Part shown: positions 33,717-42,872 of the stretch, in pieces
How positions within the stretch are numbered: position 1 is the first letter of the stretch
How the letters are laid out: the number at the start of each line of letters is the position of its first letter
Assembly (NCBI RefSeq): GCF_014195545.1
Contig: NZ_JACIBX010000004.1
Span: forward strand, 176,312-240,311
Length of the DNA stretch: 64,000 nt
From: Limimaricola variabilis
GTDB taxonomy: Bacteria; Pseudomonadota; Alphaproteobacteria; Rhodobacterales; Rhodobacteraceae
Direction: 5' to 3'
The notes under the pieces: generated by a model
The model's database searches: none
The model's input: the letters and a program-made list of their open reading frames with translations, nothing else
What the model was told of the DNA's origin: nothing
Position numbers and translations under genes: made by a program

Positions 33717-35758
33717 AGGCCGTTGATTTCCAGCGGCAGCCGCCGCACCGTGCGCTGCCGCAACGCCGGGACCGCGCCGGTCGGTTGGGTGTCCGCCGCC
33801 TCCGCCGCCTGCAGGCGCGAGAGGCTGCGCGTGGCCGCGGCGCGCACGTCGGTCGGGTCGAACAACACGGTAGGGCGCATGAACACGAACAGCGTCCGGC
33901 GGGTGCGTTCGGCGCTGCGCGAACGGAACAGCTCACCTACCACGGGGATGTCGGCGAGGCCCGGCACCTCCTGTTCGGTGGACTGACGATCATCCGAGAT
34001 GAGCCCGCCCAGCACCACGGTGCCGCCGCTCATCGCCTGGACCGTGGTTTCGATCACGCGGCGGTTGGTGACCAGATCGGCAGCGCCCTGCACCGACGCG
34101 TTGACCAGCGACGATACCTCCTGCGAGATCTCGAGCCGCACCACCCCGTCCGAGGTCACGCGCGGCAGCACCTGCATGGTGATGCCGACATCGCGCCGCT
34201 CGATCGTGGTGAAGGGGGTGAGCGAGTTGCCGTCGGTGACGAAGCTGCCGGTCCGGAACGGCACGTTCTGGCCCACCACGATCGTCGCGGGCTTGTTGTC
34301 CATGGTGGTGACGCTCGGCGTGGAAAGCAGGTTGGCCGAGCTCGACTGCGACAGCGCCTGCACCAGTAGCCCGAAATCGTCGCGGCCGACCCCGACGCTG
34401 AGCCCGGTCGACAGCGCGCCGGCCCCGCTCTGCCCCAGCGCTAGCAGCACAGACTGCAGCGAGCTGCCGGAATTGCCGAAATTGGTCGCGACCAGCCGCC
34501 CGTCCGGCACGCCGCGCCCGAGGCCGAGCTGCGCGCCGAGCCGGTCGGCCATGTCGCCGGACACCTCGACGATCGCCGCCTCGATCATTACCTGCGCGCC
34601 GCGCACGTCGAGCGCGTGTACCAGCCTCGAGACCTCGGCGAGCTGCCGGGGCGTGCCCCGCGCGATCACCGCATTGGTGGCCGTGGAGGCCTGCACCGAG
34701 ACCTGCGATGCGGGCGTGGTCGGCACGGCCAAGGCGACCCCGTCGGCGTCGACCAACTCGAGCTGCGCCGCCAGATCGGTGCCGCCCTGGAGCGTCGCGC
34801 GGATGATCTCGGCCACAGCCTCCGCATCGGCGAATTTGAGGTTGTGGATGGCGGTGTCGAGCGTCTCGGCAGGGGCGCTGGGTGCCGTCGGCCGCGCGAC
34901 GTCCATGTCGCGGGCGAGGGCACGTATCTGGTCGATATCCGACTGGACCCCCCGAACCAGCAGCACGTTCGAGCTCGGATCGACCGAGATCCGCGCGCCG
35001 GTGCCCGCCTCGCCCAGCACCTCGCCGATCGCGGCCCCGACCGAGGCCGCGTCCGCATGCTGGAACCGGATCACCTCGGCCACCACGTCGTTGCGGGCGT
35101 CGAAGCCGCGCGCGAAGGCGATGATCCGGTCCACGTTCTCCTGGGTGTCGGTGATGACGATCGCGTTCGGATCGTCGACCGCCTCCATGTAGCCGGCCGG
35201 GTCCACCAGCGGCCGCAGCACCCGCACCGCCTCGGCCGAGGGCAGCCGTTCGAGCGGCAGGACCCGCGTGACGAAGTCCTGGCTGCTGCCGGTGGCACCG
35301 GCCCCGCGTGACCGGGCTTCCGCTTCTGGGATCACCTCCCAGACAACGCCGCTCTGCACCGCCACGAAGCCGCGCACCCGCAGCACCGACTGGAACAGGG
35401 TCCAGACCCCGTCGCGGTCGAGCGGCTCCGAGGAGACCACGGTCACGGCGCTGTCGAGCGTCGGATCGACTACCAGCGTGCGGTTGGTGATGCGCGACAC
35501 CTGTTCGGCCAGAACCGAGATGTCCGCATCGCGGAGGTTGATCACGAAGGTCTCGCCGGTGTCGGCGACTTGAGCGCGCCCCTGCGACGGCTCCATCGCG
35601 AGCGCCACGATCAGCACGGGCACGAGCAGACACAGCCGTTTCAGCGCATCGCGGAGATCCGCCCTGCCGAGTGTCCTGCGCCGTTGACCGCGATGCCGTC
35701 CGATCCGTTTCACGACGCTCCCACTCTTCGTCGCCCCAGCCTGTCCCTGCGCGGTCAC
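33710..35758 (-). CDS. gspD: Type II secretion secretin GspD
   Basis: This 682-residue outer-membrane channel has a signal peptide (LCLLVPVLIVALA, about residues 42-63) that follows a long Arg-rich lead, so the true start may be a later GTG. An N0 domain (FVINLRDADISVLAEQVSRIT), N1-N3 repeats and the secretin core follow. The core shows VPFRTGSFVTDG, VGITMQVLPRV, VRLEISQEVSSL and VVLGGLISDDRQSTEQEVPGLADIPVVGELF. It is monocistronic here, convergent with gspK and divergent from the lipoprotein gene at 35965. No pilotin gene was recognised. Confidence 0.93.
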   Translation of the reverse strand: MTAQGQAGATKSGSVVKRIGRHRGQRRRTLGRADLRDALKRLCLLVPVLIVALAMEPSQGRAQVADTGETFVINLRDADISVLAEQVSRITNRTLVVDPTLDSAVTVVSSEPLDRDGVWTLFQSVLRVRGFVAVQSGVVWEVIPEAEARSRGAGATGSSQDFVTRVLPLERLPSAEAVRVLRPLVDPAGYMEAVDDPNAIVITDTQENVDRIIAFARGFDARNDVVAEVIRFQHADAASVGAAIGEVLGEAGTGARISVDPSSNVLLVRGVQSDIDQIRALARDMDVARPTAPSAPAETLDTAIHNLKFADAEAVAEIIRATLQGGTDLAAQLELVDADGVALAVPTTPASQVSVQASTATNAVIARGTPRQLAEVSRLVHALDVRGAQVMIEAAIVEVSGDMADRLGAQLGLGRGVPDGRLVATNFGNSGSSLQSVLLALGQSGAGALSTGLSVGVGRDDFGLLVQALSQSSSANLLSTPSVTTMDNKPATIVVGQNVPFRTGSFVTDGNSLTPFTTIERRDVGITMQVLPRVTSDGVVRLEISQEVSSLVNASVQGAADLVTNRRVIETTVQAMSGGTVVLGGLISDDRQSTEQEVPGLADIPVVGELFRSRSAERTRRTLFVFMRPTVLFDPTDVRAAATRSLSRLQAAEAADTQPTGAVPALRQRTVRRLPLEINGLY

Positions 35759-35964
35759 CCTAGGTCATCGCGCCCCTACGGCAGAAGCCGCGCCGCGTGC
35801 CCCGGCGCGCAAGGTCAAGTTGTGATGCAGTCGCGACACGCTGCGACCTCTGCCGGTCGGGCTGCGGGCCAGGACGGGAGGATCGGGGTTGGGGGCCGCG
35901 CCCATCTGCGGCAATCTCCGCGAAACGGCACCGCGCCGGGCACATCGCGAAGGAGAGGCAGACG

Positions 35965-37098
35965 ATGCCGAGGGAAGCTCAGCCATACTCCGCATTCGGG
36001 GCGCGTGCCACGATGGCGCCGACACGGCGCCGGATCCTTGGCGGCCTGGCGGGGCTGGCCGTCTCGGGTCTCGCAGGATGCGGCGTCAGCGGTCCAGGCG
36101 GCGCGCAGGGCGTGCCGCCCGGCACGCGCGGCCGGGCGGCGCTGCTGCTGCCCCTGACCGGGGATGCGGCCCGGCTCGGCCAGTCGATGCGCCAGGCCGC
36201 GAGTCTCGGCGGCACCGGTGTCGGGCTCACCGCCGAGCTGGAGATCCTCGACAGCGGCGGCACCGAGGAGAGCGCGGTCCGCGCCGCGCGGGCGGCGGTG
36301 GAGGCGGGCGCGCAGATGCTGATCGGGCCGCTCTTCAGCGCGCAGGCGGCGGCGGTCGCGGCGGCGGTGCCCAAGGACGTGCCGGTCGTGGCGTTGTCGA
36401 ACGACGAGGCGCTGGCCGACACCGGGGCCTTCGTGTTCGGTGTCACGCCCCGGCATTCGGCGCAGGCGATCCTCGGCTACGCCGCCGCGCGCGGGTTGCG
36501 CGACGTCGCGGTCGTGGTCCCGCCCGGCGCCTTCGGGACCCGGTCGGCCGAGGCGGCGCAGGCCTTGGCCAAGCCCCTTGGTATCACCTTGCGCCCGACG
36601 ATCACGCGCGCGGAGGCCGGCGGTCTGCGGGCCGCGCTCGAGGCCGGGGGGGCGGGCCTGCCGAAGGCGGTGTACCTGCCGGCCGCGGACGCCACGCTGT
36701 TGCCCTTCGCGCAGGCGCTGGCCGGCAGCGGCGTCCAAATTCTTGGCTCCGTGCAGTGGTCCGGTTTCGCGCCGGTCGACGCGCCGGAATTGCAGGGCAG
36801 CTGGTTCGCCGCCCCCGACCCGCTGCGCTTCGAGCCGTTTGCTCAGGCCTTCGCGCGCGAGGCGGGCGCCGATGCCGAAGCCGGGATCCTGGCCGGGCTG
36901 ACTTTCGACGGCGCAGAAATGGCGCGACTCCTGGGCCGGATCGGCGCGCAGAACCGCGAGGGGCTGTTGCGCGAGGCAGGTTTCAGCGGCGTGCTGGGAC
37001 CCTATCGTTTCGTGAAAGAAGGGCTCTGCCAGCGCGGTCTGGCGGTGCTCGGGGTTGAGGGGGCTCAGCTCACGCTACTCAGCGCCACGGTGGGGTGA
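35965..37098 (+). CDS. LpoA/LppC-like penicillin-binding-protein activator lipoprotein
   Basis: This 377-residue lipoprotein starts at an ATG with AAGGAG upstream. It has an RRR plus hydrophobic leader and a lipobox LAGC (about residues 32-35), then a periplasmic-binding-protein-like fold: LLLPLTGDAARLGQSMRQAA, ILDSGGTEESAVRAARAAVEAGAQMLIGPLFS, VPVVALSNDEAL. This is the pattern of alphaproteobacterial penicillin-binding protein activators (LppC family) and of branched-chain amino-acid receptors. The lipobox and lack of an ABC operon favour the former, with a cell-wall role. It is divergent from gspD. Confidence 0.75.
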   Translation: MPREAQPYSAFGARATMAPTRRRILGGLAGLAVSGLAGCGVSGPGGAQGVPPGTRGRAALLLPLTGDAARLGQSMRQAASLGGTGVGLTAELEILDSGGTEESAVRAARAAVEAGAQMLIGPLFSAQAAAVAAAVPKDVPVVALSNDEALADTGAFVFGVTPRHSAQAILGYAAARGLRDVAVVVPPGAFGTRSAEAAQALAKPLGITLRPTITRAEAGGLRAALEAGGAGLPKAVYLPAADATLLPFAQALAGSGVQILGSVQWSGFAPVDAPELQGSWFAAPDPLRFEPFAQAFAREAGADAEAGILAGLTFDGAEMARLLGRIGAQNREGLLREAGFSGVLGPYRFVKEGLCQRGLAVLGVEGAQLTLLSATVG

Positions 37099-38057
37099 GG
37101 ATACTATAAATCTCGGCTGATCCTGTGGCGGCGACATATCGATCGGAAGATAAATACATAATGAACGCTACGCGTATAAGTTGTCTTTATGGGCGCGCGC
37201 TACTTCCAACTGCGACTCTTGTTTGAAAACAATGCCCTATCAAGCAGGAGTTTTCCAGTATGGGACGTGTTTACGCGCAGCTGACGCTCGAGGAGCGCCG
37301 CAAGATCGAACGCTGGCGCCATGCCAGAGTATCCGTGAACGAGATGGCGCGGGTGCTGCGGCGTCATCGCTCGACCATTTTTCGCGAGCTCAAGCGTAAT
37401 CGGTTCGAAGACAACGAGCTGCCCCATCTCAGCGGCTACTACGGCATGCTGGCCCAGAAACGGGCCGCCGAGCGCCGCCACAGGCGTCGTAAACTGATCC
37501 GGATGACGGCCCTGCGCGAGGCCGTCATCGATCGCTTGAAAGCTGGTTGGTCACCCGAGCAGATCGCCGGGCGGCTACGCTTCGAAGAGCATCGCAGCAA
37601 CATTTGCCATGAAACGATCTACGCCTTCGTCTATTCGCAGGACGGCCAGAGCCAGGACCTGGCGCGTCACCTGCCTGAGCGTCGCCGCCAGCGCAAACCC
37701 CGTTATGCCCGTCGGCCTCGAAGCCCCGTCTTTCCATTGGAACGCGCGATCCAGAATCGGCCGGATCACATCAACGACCGTAGTGGGTTCGGAGACTGGG
37801 AAGGGATTTGATGATCTTTCGCAAGGAGTTGGGCAAGGCCAACGTCGCTTCTCTTGTTGAGCGCAGGACCCGCTATGCCGTCCTGTTCCGCAACAACGCC
37901 CGCAGCTCCAAGCATCTGATGAACCGCCTGATCGCCCTGCTGTCGCCTCTGCCCCTATCCGCACGACGCTCGATCACCTTCGACCGGGGGGATCGAGTTC
38001 AACCGCTGGCGTGATCTGAGAATGGGAATGGGCACCGAGGCGTGGTTGTCTAATCGC

Positions 38058-38374
38058 AGCAGCCCGGTCAATCCCTGCAACCAATGAAGACCGTATCGCA
38101 CTGGTTTGCAGCGCAGCGCGATAGAATGGGCTCAGGAATACTCAGCGGTTCGCCATGACGGAGGGCATGCGTATGTCGGGGGCATGGTTGTCTTCGCGGT
38201 CGGCACGCGGCTGCCGCATTTCGGGTTCCGCAGGTGTGGCCTCCCTCATGTTCTGCGCGCAGTCTCTTTGAGCTGCTACCACGCATCTCGGATTGGCCAG
38301 ACCTCCGTCCATGACAGGGACGCCTCCTCACGTCAGATCATCGACGCGCTGAGCTTGATGCGCGAAGGGTTCTC
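38058..38374 (-). ncRNA. Candidate target-guiding (bridge/seek) RNA region of the IS1111-type element
   Basis: This is the only sizeable non-coding part of the element, on the transposase 3' side where IS1111-group guide RNAs are encoded. Two 9-base strings in it copy the element's own insertion junctions: TGGTTGTCT (38185-38193) equals the left junction 38043-38051, and CATGTTCTG (38247-38255) equals the right junction 39520-39528. Both are in the same orientation, 62 bases apart. The RNA's exact ends and fold were not determined. Confidence 0.6.
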
Positions 38375-39412
38375 TCAGGCGAACCCTTCGCGTGTCGGGA
38401 TGAATGGCTGGCCGGTCTTCAGCATGGTGTGCATGATGACGGACAGCTTGCGCGCGACAGCGATCGCCGCGCGCTTGAAACCAAGACGCTCGCGCAATTG
38501 CAGACCCCACACCTTGAGGTCGCTCGTCGTGTCGGCGCGCGTCCTCGCAAGCAATGCGGTCGCCGCCTCATATAGAAGTCCGCGCAGGCGGTGATCGCCA
38601 CGTCGCGAGATGTGTCCGTCGAGATCCACCGCGCCGGACTGATAGCGGCGGGGTGTCAGGCCGAGCCAGGCCCCAAGGGACCGCGAGTTCCGGAAGTTCC
38701 TCGGGTCTTCCACCGCGGCGACGAAGGAAACCGCCGTGATCGCTCCGATGCCGGGGATCGTCATCAGCAACCTCGTGTTCCGCCCGTGCCGGGCCGCGGC
38801 CAGAAGCTGACGGCTGAGTTCGGACACCCGAGCCCGGACGGCCTGCCAGACCTCCACCAGAGGCAAGATGATCTGTGCCAGTTGGGACTGCCCTTGCAGC
38901 AGGTCTTGGACACGAGACAGGAAGACGCGTCCCTTGCTCTTAGGGACGATGAGGCCGAACGTCTTCATGATGCCGCGGATCTGGTTGGACAGCTGGGTCG
39001 TGATGCCCAGAAGCTGCGCGCGCGCCGCAACCAGCGTGCGGATCCGCATGGCCCCGAACGACTTCACCCGCACGGCTTTGTAAAAGCCGGTCTCCGCAAG
39101 GCGTGCCAGGCCTTCCGCATCGTTGGCATCGGTCTTGTTGAGCGTCTCTCCCAGGATTTTCTGGGCATGGCGGGCCTCAATGCAGATCGCGGGAAGCCCC
39201 TCCGCCGACAAGGAGTGAAAGAACCAGGTCGCGAGCGGCCCGGTCTCGAAGACAACCTTCTCCGGATCAGGAGCGTGCTTGCGGATCGTCCGCGCAATGG
39301 TGGCGGGATCCGAGCAGCATTTTCCACGCCAGATCCGCTTGCCGCCTTGGCGGATCGCGATCGCCGTGTCCTTCAGCGAAACATCCAGTCCAACATACTG
39401 CGTCATGGCCAA
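38375..39412 (-). CDS. IS110-family DEDD transposase (IS1111 group)
   Basis: This 345-residue recombinase has an N-terminal DEDD RuvC-like domain (YVGLDVSLKDTAIAI with Asp, FETGPLATW with Glu, NKTDANDAEGLARL with two Asp) and a C-terminal Transposase_20 domain (LMTIPGIGAITAVSFVAAVEDP, LGLTPRRYQSG with the expected catalytic Ser). The length and all catalytic residues are normal, so it should be active. Family members use an element-encoded RNA to choose their target; here the candidate RNA region is 38058-38374. Confidence 0.93.
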   Translation of the reverse strand: MAMTQYVGLDVSLKDTAIAIRQGGKRIWRGKCCSDPATIARTIRKHAPDPEKVVFETGPLATWFFHSLSAEGLPAICIEARHAQKILGETLNKTDANDAEGLARLAETGFYKAVRVKSFGAMRIRTLVAARAQLLGITTQLSNQIRGIMKTFGLIVPKSKGRVFLSRVQDLLQGQSQLAQIILPLVEVWQAVRARVSELSRQLLAAARHGRNTRLLMTIPGIGAITAVSFVAAVEDPRNFRNSRSLGAWLGLTPRRYQSGAVDLDGHISRRGDHRLRGLLYEAATALLARTRADTTSDLKVWGLQLRERLGFKRAAIAVARKLSVIMHTMLKTGQPFIPTREGFA

Positions 39413-39816
39413 TCTCCATCCGATGCGGTCGCGAGCCTGACGGGCCCGCTCCCCAGATCATATCGGTGGGAAACCCCGCTCTGCATCGACCACGGGGCAA
39501 ACGCTCCCAGCGATTACCCCATGTTCTGTGACCCGCAGGCGCCTTGGCAGAAAGACTCAGTCGAGAACCTGAACAAGCGCGCCCGGCGCTATCTGCCGCG
39601 CGATACGGCCATCGCCGCATTGTCAGACCACGCGATGGCGGAGATCAGCGCGCAGCTGAACGCCACACCAAGACGCTGCCTCGGCTACCGGACACCCGCC
39701 GAGGCTTTCGCCGAGGAACTCCGTCAGCTCGACCTATCCTGAACCTGTGTCGCAACCAGCATTGAATTCACACGCGGGTTCTGTCTTGGCTGACGGCGGT
39801 GACGAGCTGGACGGAA

Positions 39817-40452
39817 TTAATCTTCGCGAAGGCCAGCCTCCTCTCTAATGCATGCACCGGGCAAGTGGCCTCGCTGGAGCCACAGGCAATCTCGATTTCG
39901 CGTCAGCCGGTCTTGCCGCGCAGTGTCATCAGCACGCCGGCCTCGAGGATATCGACTCAGCCGCTGCCATCGATCCTGTTGTCCTTGGCTCGGTCGAGCC
40001 GGACCAGCTCCTAGCGGCGCAGCGCCCCGGCGAAGCCGATGAGCCGGATCGCTCGATCGCGTTCTCCTGCAACGGTAGCCGGGCGCGACGGCGGCGGATG
40101 CCAAAAAGCACGGACGAATTGTGGCGGTCGCGGCGGTCGAGCTGCATTCCGCGCTGCGCGTAGCCTCGATCGAAGCCACCGAGAGCGCGCGCGCCTTGCC
40201 CGCGGGCGCCGCGAGATCGGTGATGTAGAGCCCGATGAGTTCGGGGGAGGGGGGCAGGGGGGCGGCGCCCTTCATCCGGCACCAGCGGGCGAAGGCGGTC
40301 CAGTCGCGCAGGTAGGCCCGGCGGGTGTTCTCGGAGACCGCGTGGTCGGCATAGCCGCGGGCTGTGTCGACGAGGCGGTCGATTGTGCCGGAGCCCGCGG
40401 TATAGGCGGGCAAAGCGAGCGGCGGAGCAGGGATTTCGGGGGCTCCGGTCAC
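39817..40452 (-). pseudogene. Tyrosine recombinase/phage integrase, broken
   Basis: The first ~100 residues read as a SAM-like core-binding domain (TARGYADHAVSENTRRAYLRDWTAFARWCRMKG, LIGLYITDLA). Beyond that the integrase-like sequence moves between frames (YAQRGMQLDRRDRH-like and LRRSE-like pieces are visible in other frames), so several frameshifts have destroyed the catalytic domain. The 3' end abuts the IS30 element. A GTG start at 40452 is likely. It is a trace of an old integrative element. Confidence 0.7.
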
Positions 40453-40521
40453 GTCGAGCAGCGTATCAATTTCATGTCCAATAAATTAACATACTGAACG
40501 CAATAGGGACTGCATCCATGC

Positions 40522-40758
40522 TCATGGGTGCCGTGCCGAGCTTCCATTGATCATGATCTCCCGTATGAGAGCGGCTACTGCGCGGTGCGTCTGAACGTCA
40601 ATTCCCGGCCCGGTGGCGTTTTCATGCGTCGTCGCCGCGTCTTGCAGGACACCCAGGATTTCGTGTTTCGGCAGCAGCTGGCGGTCACTGAGCGCAAGAA
40701 GGAGCGCCTCGCAAATCGAGAGCGCGGCCATGCCGGAGTAAGCGTTCTGATCAGTCAT
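40522..40758 (-). CDS. Small hypothetical protein, 78 residues
   Basis: I do not recognise this protein. It starts at ATG 40758 after GAGAGGA and reads as a compact helical protein (ALSICEALLLALSDRQLLPKHEILGVLQDAATTHEN). It is divergent from the Crp/Fnr gene and shares a 109-base promoter region with it, so the regulator may control it. Confidence 0.6.
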   Translation of the reverse strand: MTDQNAYSGMAALSICEALLLALSDRQLLPKHEILGVLQDAATTHENATGPGIDVQTHRAVAALIREIMINGSSARHP

Positions 40759-40813
40759 GCGGGGATATCCTCTCTGAAAGCGACGCCACCGGACGTGTCG
40801 GGTTTTAGTTGAA

Positions 40814-40829
40814 TGCCGACATGTTGGCA
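40814..40829. promoter_or_regulatory. Near-perfect 16-base palindrome in divergent promoter region
   Basis: TGCCGACATGTTGGCA is symmetric except for one pair. It lies between the divergent genes starting at 40758 and 40868 and is a good operator candidate, possibly for autoregulation by the Crp/Fnr-type protein. Confidence 0.45.
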
Positions 40830-40867
40830 CAAAGTGCGGTATGGTGAACTGATCGAAAGCAGCCCTC

Positions 40868-41644
40868 ATGCCTGAAGTTTTGGCCCATTTGGAAAGGGGA
40901 GGAAGGCGTTTGCCGGCCGGTTCATTCGACGCATTCGCGCGCAAGCTTGGCGCCTTCGTCGCCTTGTCGGCGACGGAGCTCGATGTACTGTCACGCCTGC
41001 ACCGCCGTCGCAGGACCTTCGTGGCCGGGCGCGATCTTGTGCATCAGGGGCAGTCTGAGCAGGCCGCCTACATCCTGACATCGGGCTGGGTCTGTTCCTA
41101 TAAATCGCAACCGGATGGGTCACGCCAGATCATCGATTTTCAGATCCCGGGTGATTTCCTCGGCTTGCGGAGCATCCTTCTGCATACTTCTGACCATGGC
41201 ATCGAACCTATCGTGCAGATCGAGGCCGCTGAAGTTCTGAGACAGGATCTCTTGGATGCGTTTGCGCATACTCCCCGCTTGGCGACAGCGGTCCTATGGG
41301 CGGCGTCGCGGGACGAGGCAATGGTCGTGGAGCACTTGGTGGGGTTGGGACGGCGCAGCGCGTTGGAGCGTATGGCCCACATGTTGCTTGAACTGGGGGC
41401 CCGTCTGGCGCTGGTCGGCATGGGGGACAAGTCAGGCTATGAATGCCCCCTGACCCAATACCATCTCGCGGATGCGCTGGGATTGAGTGCGGTGCATGTC
41501 AATCGCGTGCTCCGGCAATTGCGTGAGGAGAAACTGGTGACCTTCCGGGGCGGCCATGTCACTTTCGACGATTACTCACGCCTCGTCGCCTTGGCCGATT
41601 TTGATCCGGCCTACCTTGATCAAATGGGCCCTTTGCTCCGTTGA
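40868..41644 (+). CDS. Crp/Fnr-family transcriptional regulator
   Basis: This 258-residue regulator has an N-terminal cyclic-nucleotide-binding fold (FVAGRDLVHQGQSEQAAYILTSGWVCSYK, PGDFLGLRSI), a long dimer helix and a C-terminal Crp-type helix-turn-helix (PLTQYHLADALGLSAVHVNRVLRQLREEKLVTF, residues about 196-228). The Cys cluster of FNR oxygen sensors is not apparent, so it probably senses a ligand or another signal. Close relatives are common in accessory regions and plasmids of Rhodobacteraceae and rhizobia. Confidence 0.9.
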   Translation: MPEVLAHLERGGRRLPAGSFDAFARKLGAFVALSATELDVLSRLHRRRRTFVAGRDLVHQGQSEQAAYILTSGWVCSYKSQPDGSRQIIDFQIPGDFLGLRSILLHTSDHGIEPIVQIEAAEVLRQDLLDAFAHTPRLATAVLWAASRDEAMVVEHLVGLGRRSALERMAHMLLELGARLALVGMGDKSGYECPLTQYHLADALGLSAVHVNRVLRQLREEKLVTFRGGHVTFDDYSRLVALADFDPAYLDQMGPLLR

Positions 41645-41699
41645 CAATGCCGATACAGAAGCCTGGGTGGACAAACCACCCGAGACCGTGCCTCAGCAT

Positions 41700-42104
41700 T
41701 CAGGCCAGAAGAGTCTGTTGGTGCGAGACCCGCAGCCAGTCCCCCTCCCGCAGGTGAAACGAAGACATGCAGAGCGCCTCGAATATCGCGCTGTCCGCTT
41801 GGTTCGCTGACACGCGGTAGGCAAGCAGGATCATGCCGCCGCTCCGCGTGAATATCCTGTCCAACAACGAGACAGAGGACCAGTCCGAGGCTTGCAGCCA
41901 TCCAGTCCACACGTCGACCCCTCGCAGGGGACAACTCTGACCAGGAAGAATAAACACGGCATCCGTCGCTGTCGAGGCGCGCGCCTCAGATAGGCTACGG
42001 CCCCAGAGGGTTCTTTCGATCCTCCAGAGCAAGGCCTCTTGCGGCGGAATGGGTTTTCGCGCCGAGCCTGGAAAGGGTTGGAGATTGGGAAACGGCAGGA
42101 TCAT
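41700..42104 (-). CDS. NTF2/SnoaL-like small protein (DUF4440 type)
   Basis: These 134 residues fit the NTF2-like fold: an N-terminal helix (EALLWRIERTLWG), DAVFILPGQ, a central LLAYRVSAN strand and the C-terminal strand pair with MSSFHLREGDWLRVSHQQTLL, whose final SHQQT is typical of DUF4440/SnoaL-like proteins. Function is unknown; such proteins are often small binding or isomerase-like folds. It overlaps the upstream membrane-protein gene by 4 bases (ATGA). Confidence 0.6.
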   Translation of the reverse strand: MILPFPNLQPFPGSARKPIPPQEALLWRIERTLWGRSLSEARASTATDAVFILPGQSCPLRGVDVWTGWLQASDWSSVSLLDRIFTRSGGMILLAYRVSANQADSAIFEALCMSSFHLREGDWLRVSHQQTLLA

Positions 42105-42526
42105 TCTCCGGCGCCTGACAGGCCGAAGTACAGGATCTGAACGAGCGCCAGCAGGATCATGAGTAGCCAGAAGACAGGCAATTCGAGCTTCGTACGAACT
42201 CCTCCCTGCGCCCCATCGTCACGCAGGTTGGTTCCGGTCCGCATCCGTTCGGGAAGAAGAGAAGCCAAGCGTTTCGCTGTGGACCCATGCCCCTGCCTGA
42301 GCGCTGGCACATCGAGAAATCCGATCAGCAGCCGATCGAGTCGTTCGCGCGCGGCCGGTCGTGACAGCGCCGCGAGATTCGAGGCTTCTGTTCTGGGATC
42401 GAGGCCGAGCCTAGCGAAGGTCGACAGGACGGTCACGACATAGCCATTCTTGTCTTCACCTACCGGAGCAAAGAGAAATCGATCGCAATCACTCGGGGCG
42501 GAATGAAGCTGGTCTGTTTCGGTCAT
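42101..42526 (-). CDS. Tail-anchored hypothetical protein
   Basis: This 141-residue protein is of unknown function. It is soluble for about 115 residues, then has a single C-terminal membrane helix (VFWLLMILLALVQILYFGL), so it should be anchored with its N-terminal part in the cytoplasm. It is co-transcribed with the NTF2-like gene. Confidence 0.6.
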   Translation of the reverse strand: MTETDQLHSAPSDCDRFLFAPVGEDKNGYVVTVLSTFARLGLDPRTEASNLAALSRPAARERLDRLLIGFLDVPALRQGHGSTAKRLASLLPERMRTGTNLRDDGAQGGVRTKLELPVFWLLMILLALVQILYFGLSGAGE

Positions 42527-42872
42527 GTCGATAACCTTTCATAAGCACACCGGTTCAAGCTCAGTACTGCCCGTGGAAGAAGCAGGATTTCTGGATGCCT
42601 CTCTAAGCAGCCGGGTGTGGAATGGCTCACTCTTGCAGAAAAGGCGCAAGGGCGCGCTGATGCAGATCAGTCACCCATACTGGTGCAACACCTGACACTG
42701 AGGGGTGGCATCCATCTCGTGAACTTCTTGAGAAACTTCGATCCACGCTAACATCGATCAGCCTCACCAGCAGGGCTGGGTCGTAAGGTGCTTCTGTCAG
42801 TTGGTAGGGGCATGGCCCTTGACCGACGACTGGCGTGAGCAATGCCTGTCAGCAATTCGGGAGAGCTTCGAG
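42527..42872. other. Gap with no convincing gene
   Basis: About 345 bases between divergent genes. Short frames exist but none carries a family signal. It must hold promoters for both directions. Confidence 0.4.

Larger units (their letters stand above)
38048..39523 (-). mobile_element. IS110-family element, IS1111 group, inserted in IS30
   Basis: The 1,476-bp element is bounded by the broken IS30 codons (GTGGTT on the left, TTCTGTGAC on the right, TT shared). Subterminal inverted repeats TAATCGC lie 3 bases from the 38048 end (38051-38057) and 7 bases from the 39523 end (39510-39516, complement). The 3/7-base extensions are the known hallmark of the IS1111 group. About 327 bases of non-coding DNA lie downstream of the transposase, also typical of that group. 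The element looks intact. Confidence 0.88.
37260..39742 (+). pseudogene. IS30 transposase, two frameshifts plus an insertion
   Basis: Frame 1 (37260-37811) encodes the IS30 N-terminus: helix-turn-helix (LTLEERRKIERWRHARVSVNEMA) and RLKAGWSPEQIAGRL, up to GDWEG. A missing G near 37803-37806 moves the DDE core (LMIFRKELGKANVASLVERRTRYAVL) to another frame. An extra G in the run 37986-37991 shifts it again (IEFNRWRDL, GTEAW). The gene then stops at the IS1111-type insertion and resumes at 39524 with FCDPQAPWQKDSVENLNKRARRYLPRD to a stop at 39742. Joining GTEAW to FCDPQAPW restores the conserved IS30 sequence exactly, which proves the insertion point. Confidence 0.9.
37205..39762 (+). mobile_element. 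IS30-family element, decayed and interrupted
   Basis: A full IS30-type element can be reconstructed after removing the IS1111-type element at 38048-39523. The ends are approximate. TGCGAC-centred sequences at 37211 and, inverted, at 39749-39755 are the best terminal-repeat candidates, with imperfect matching around them. No target duplication was identified. Two frameshifts show it was already dead or dying. Confidence 0.7.

Noticed and set aside
37260..37811. Intact small IS30 gene
   Set aside because: The frame ends at GDWEG because one G is missing; the rest of the transposase continues in other frames, so it is a pseudogene.
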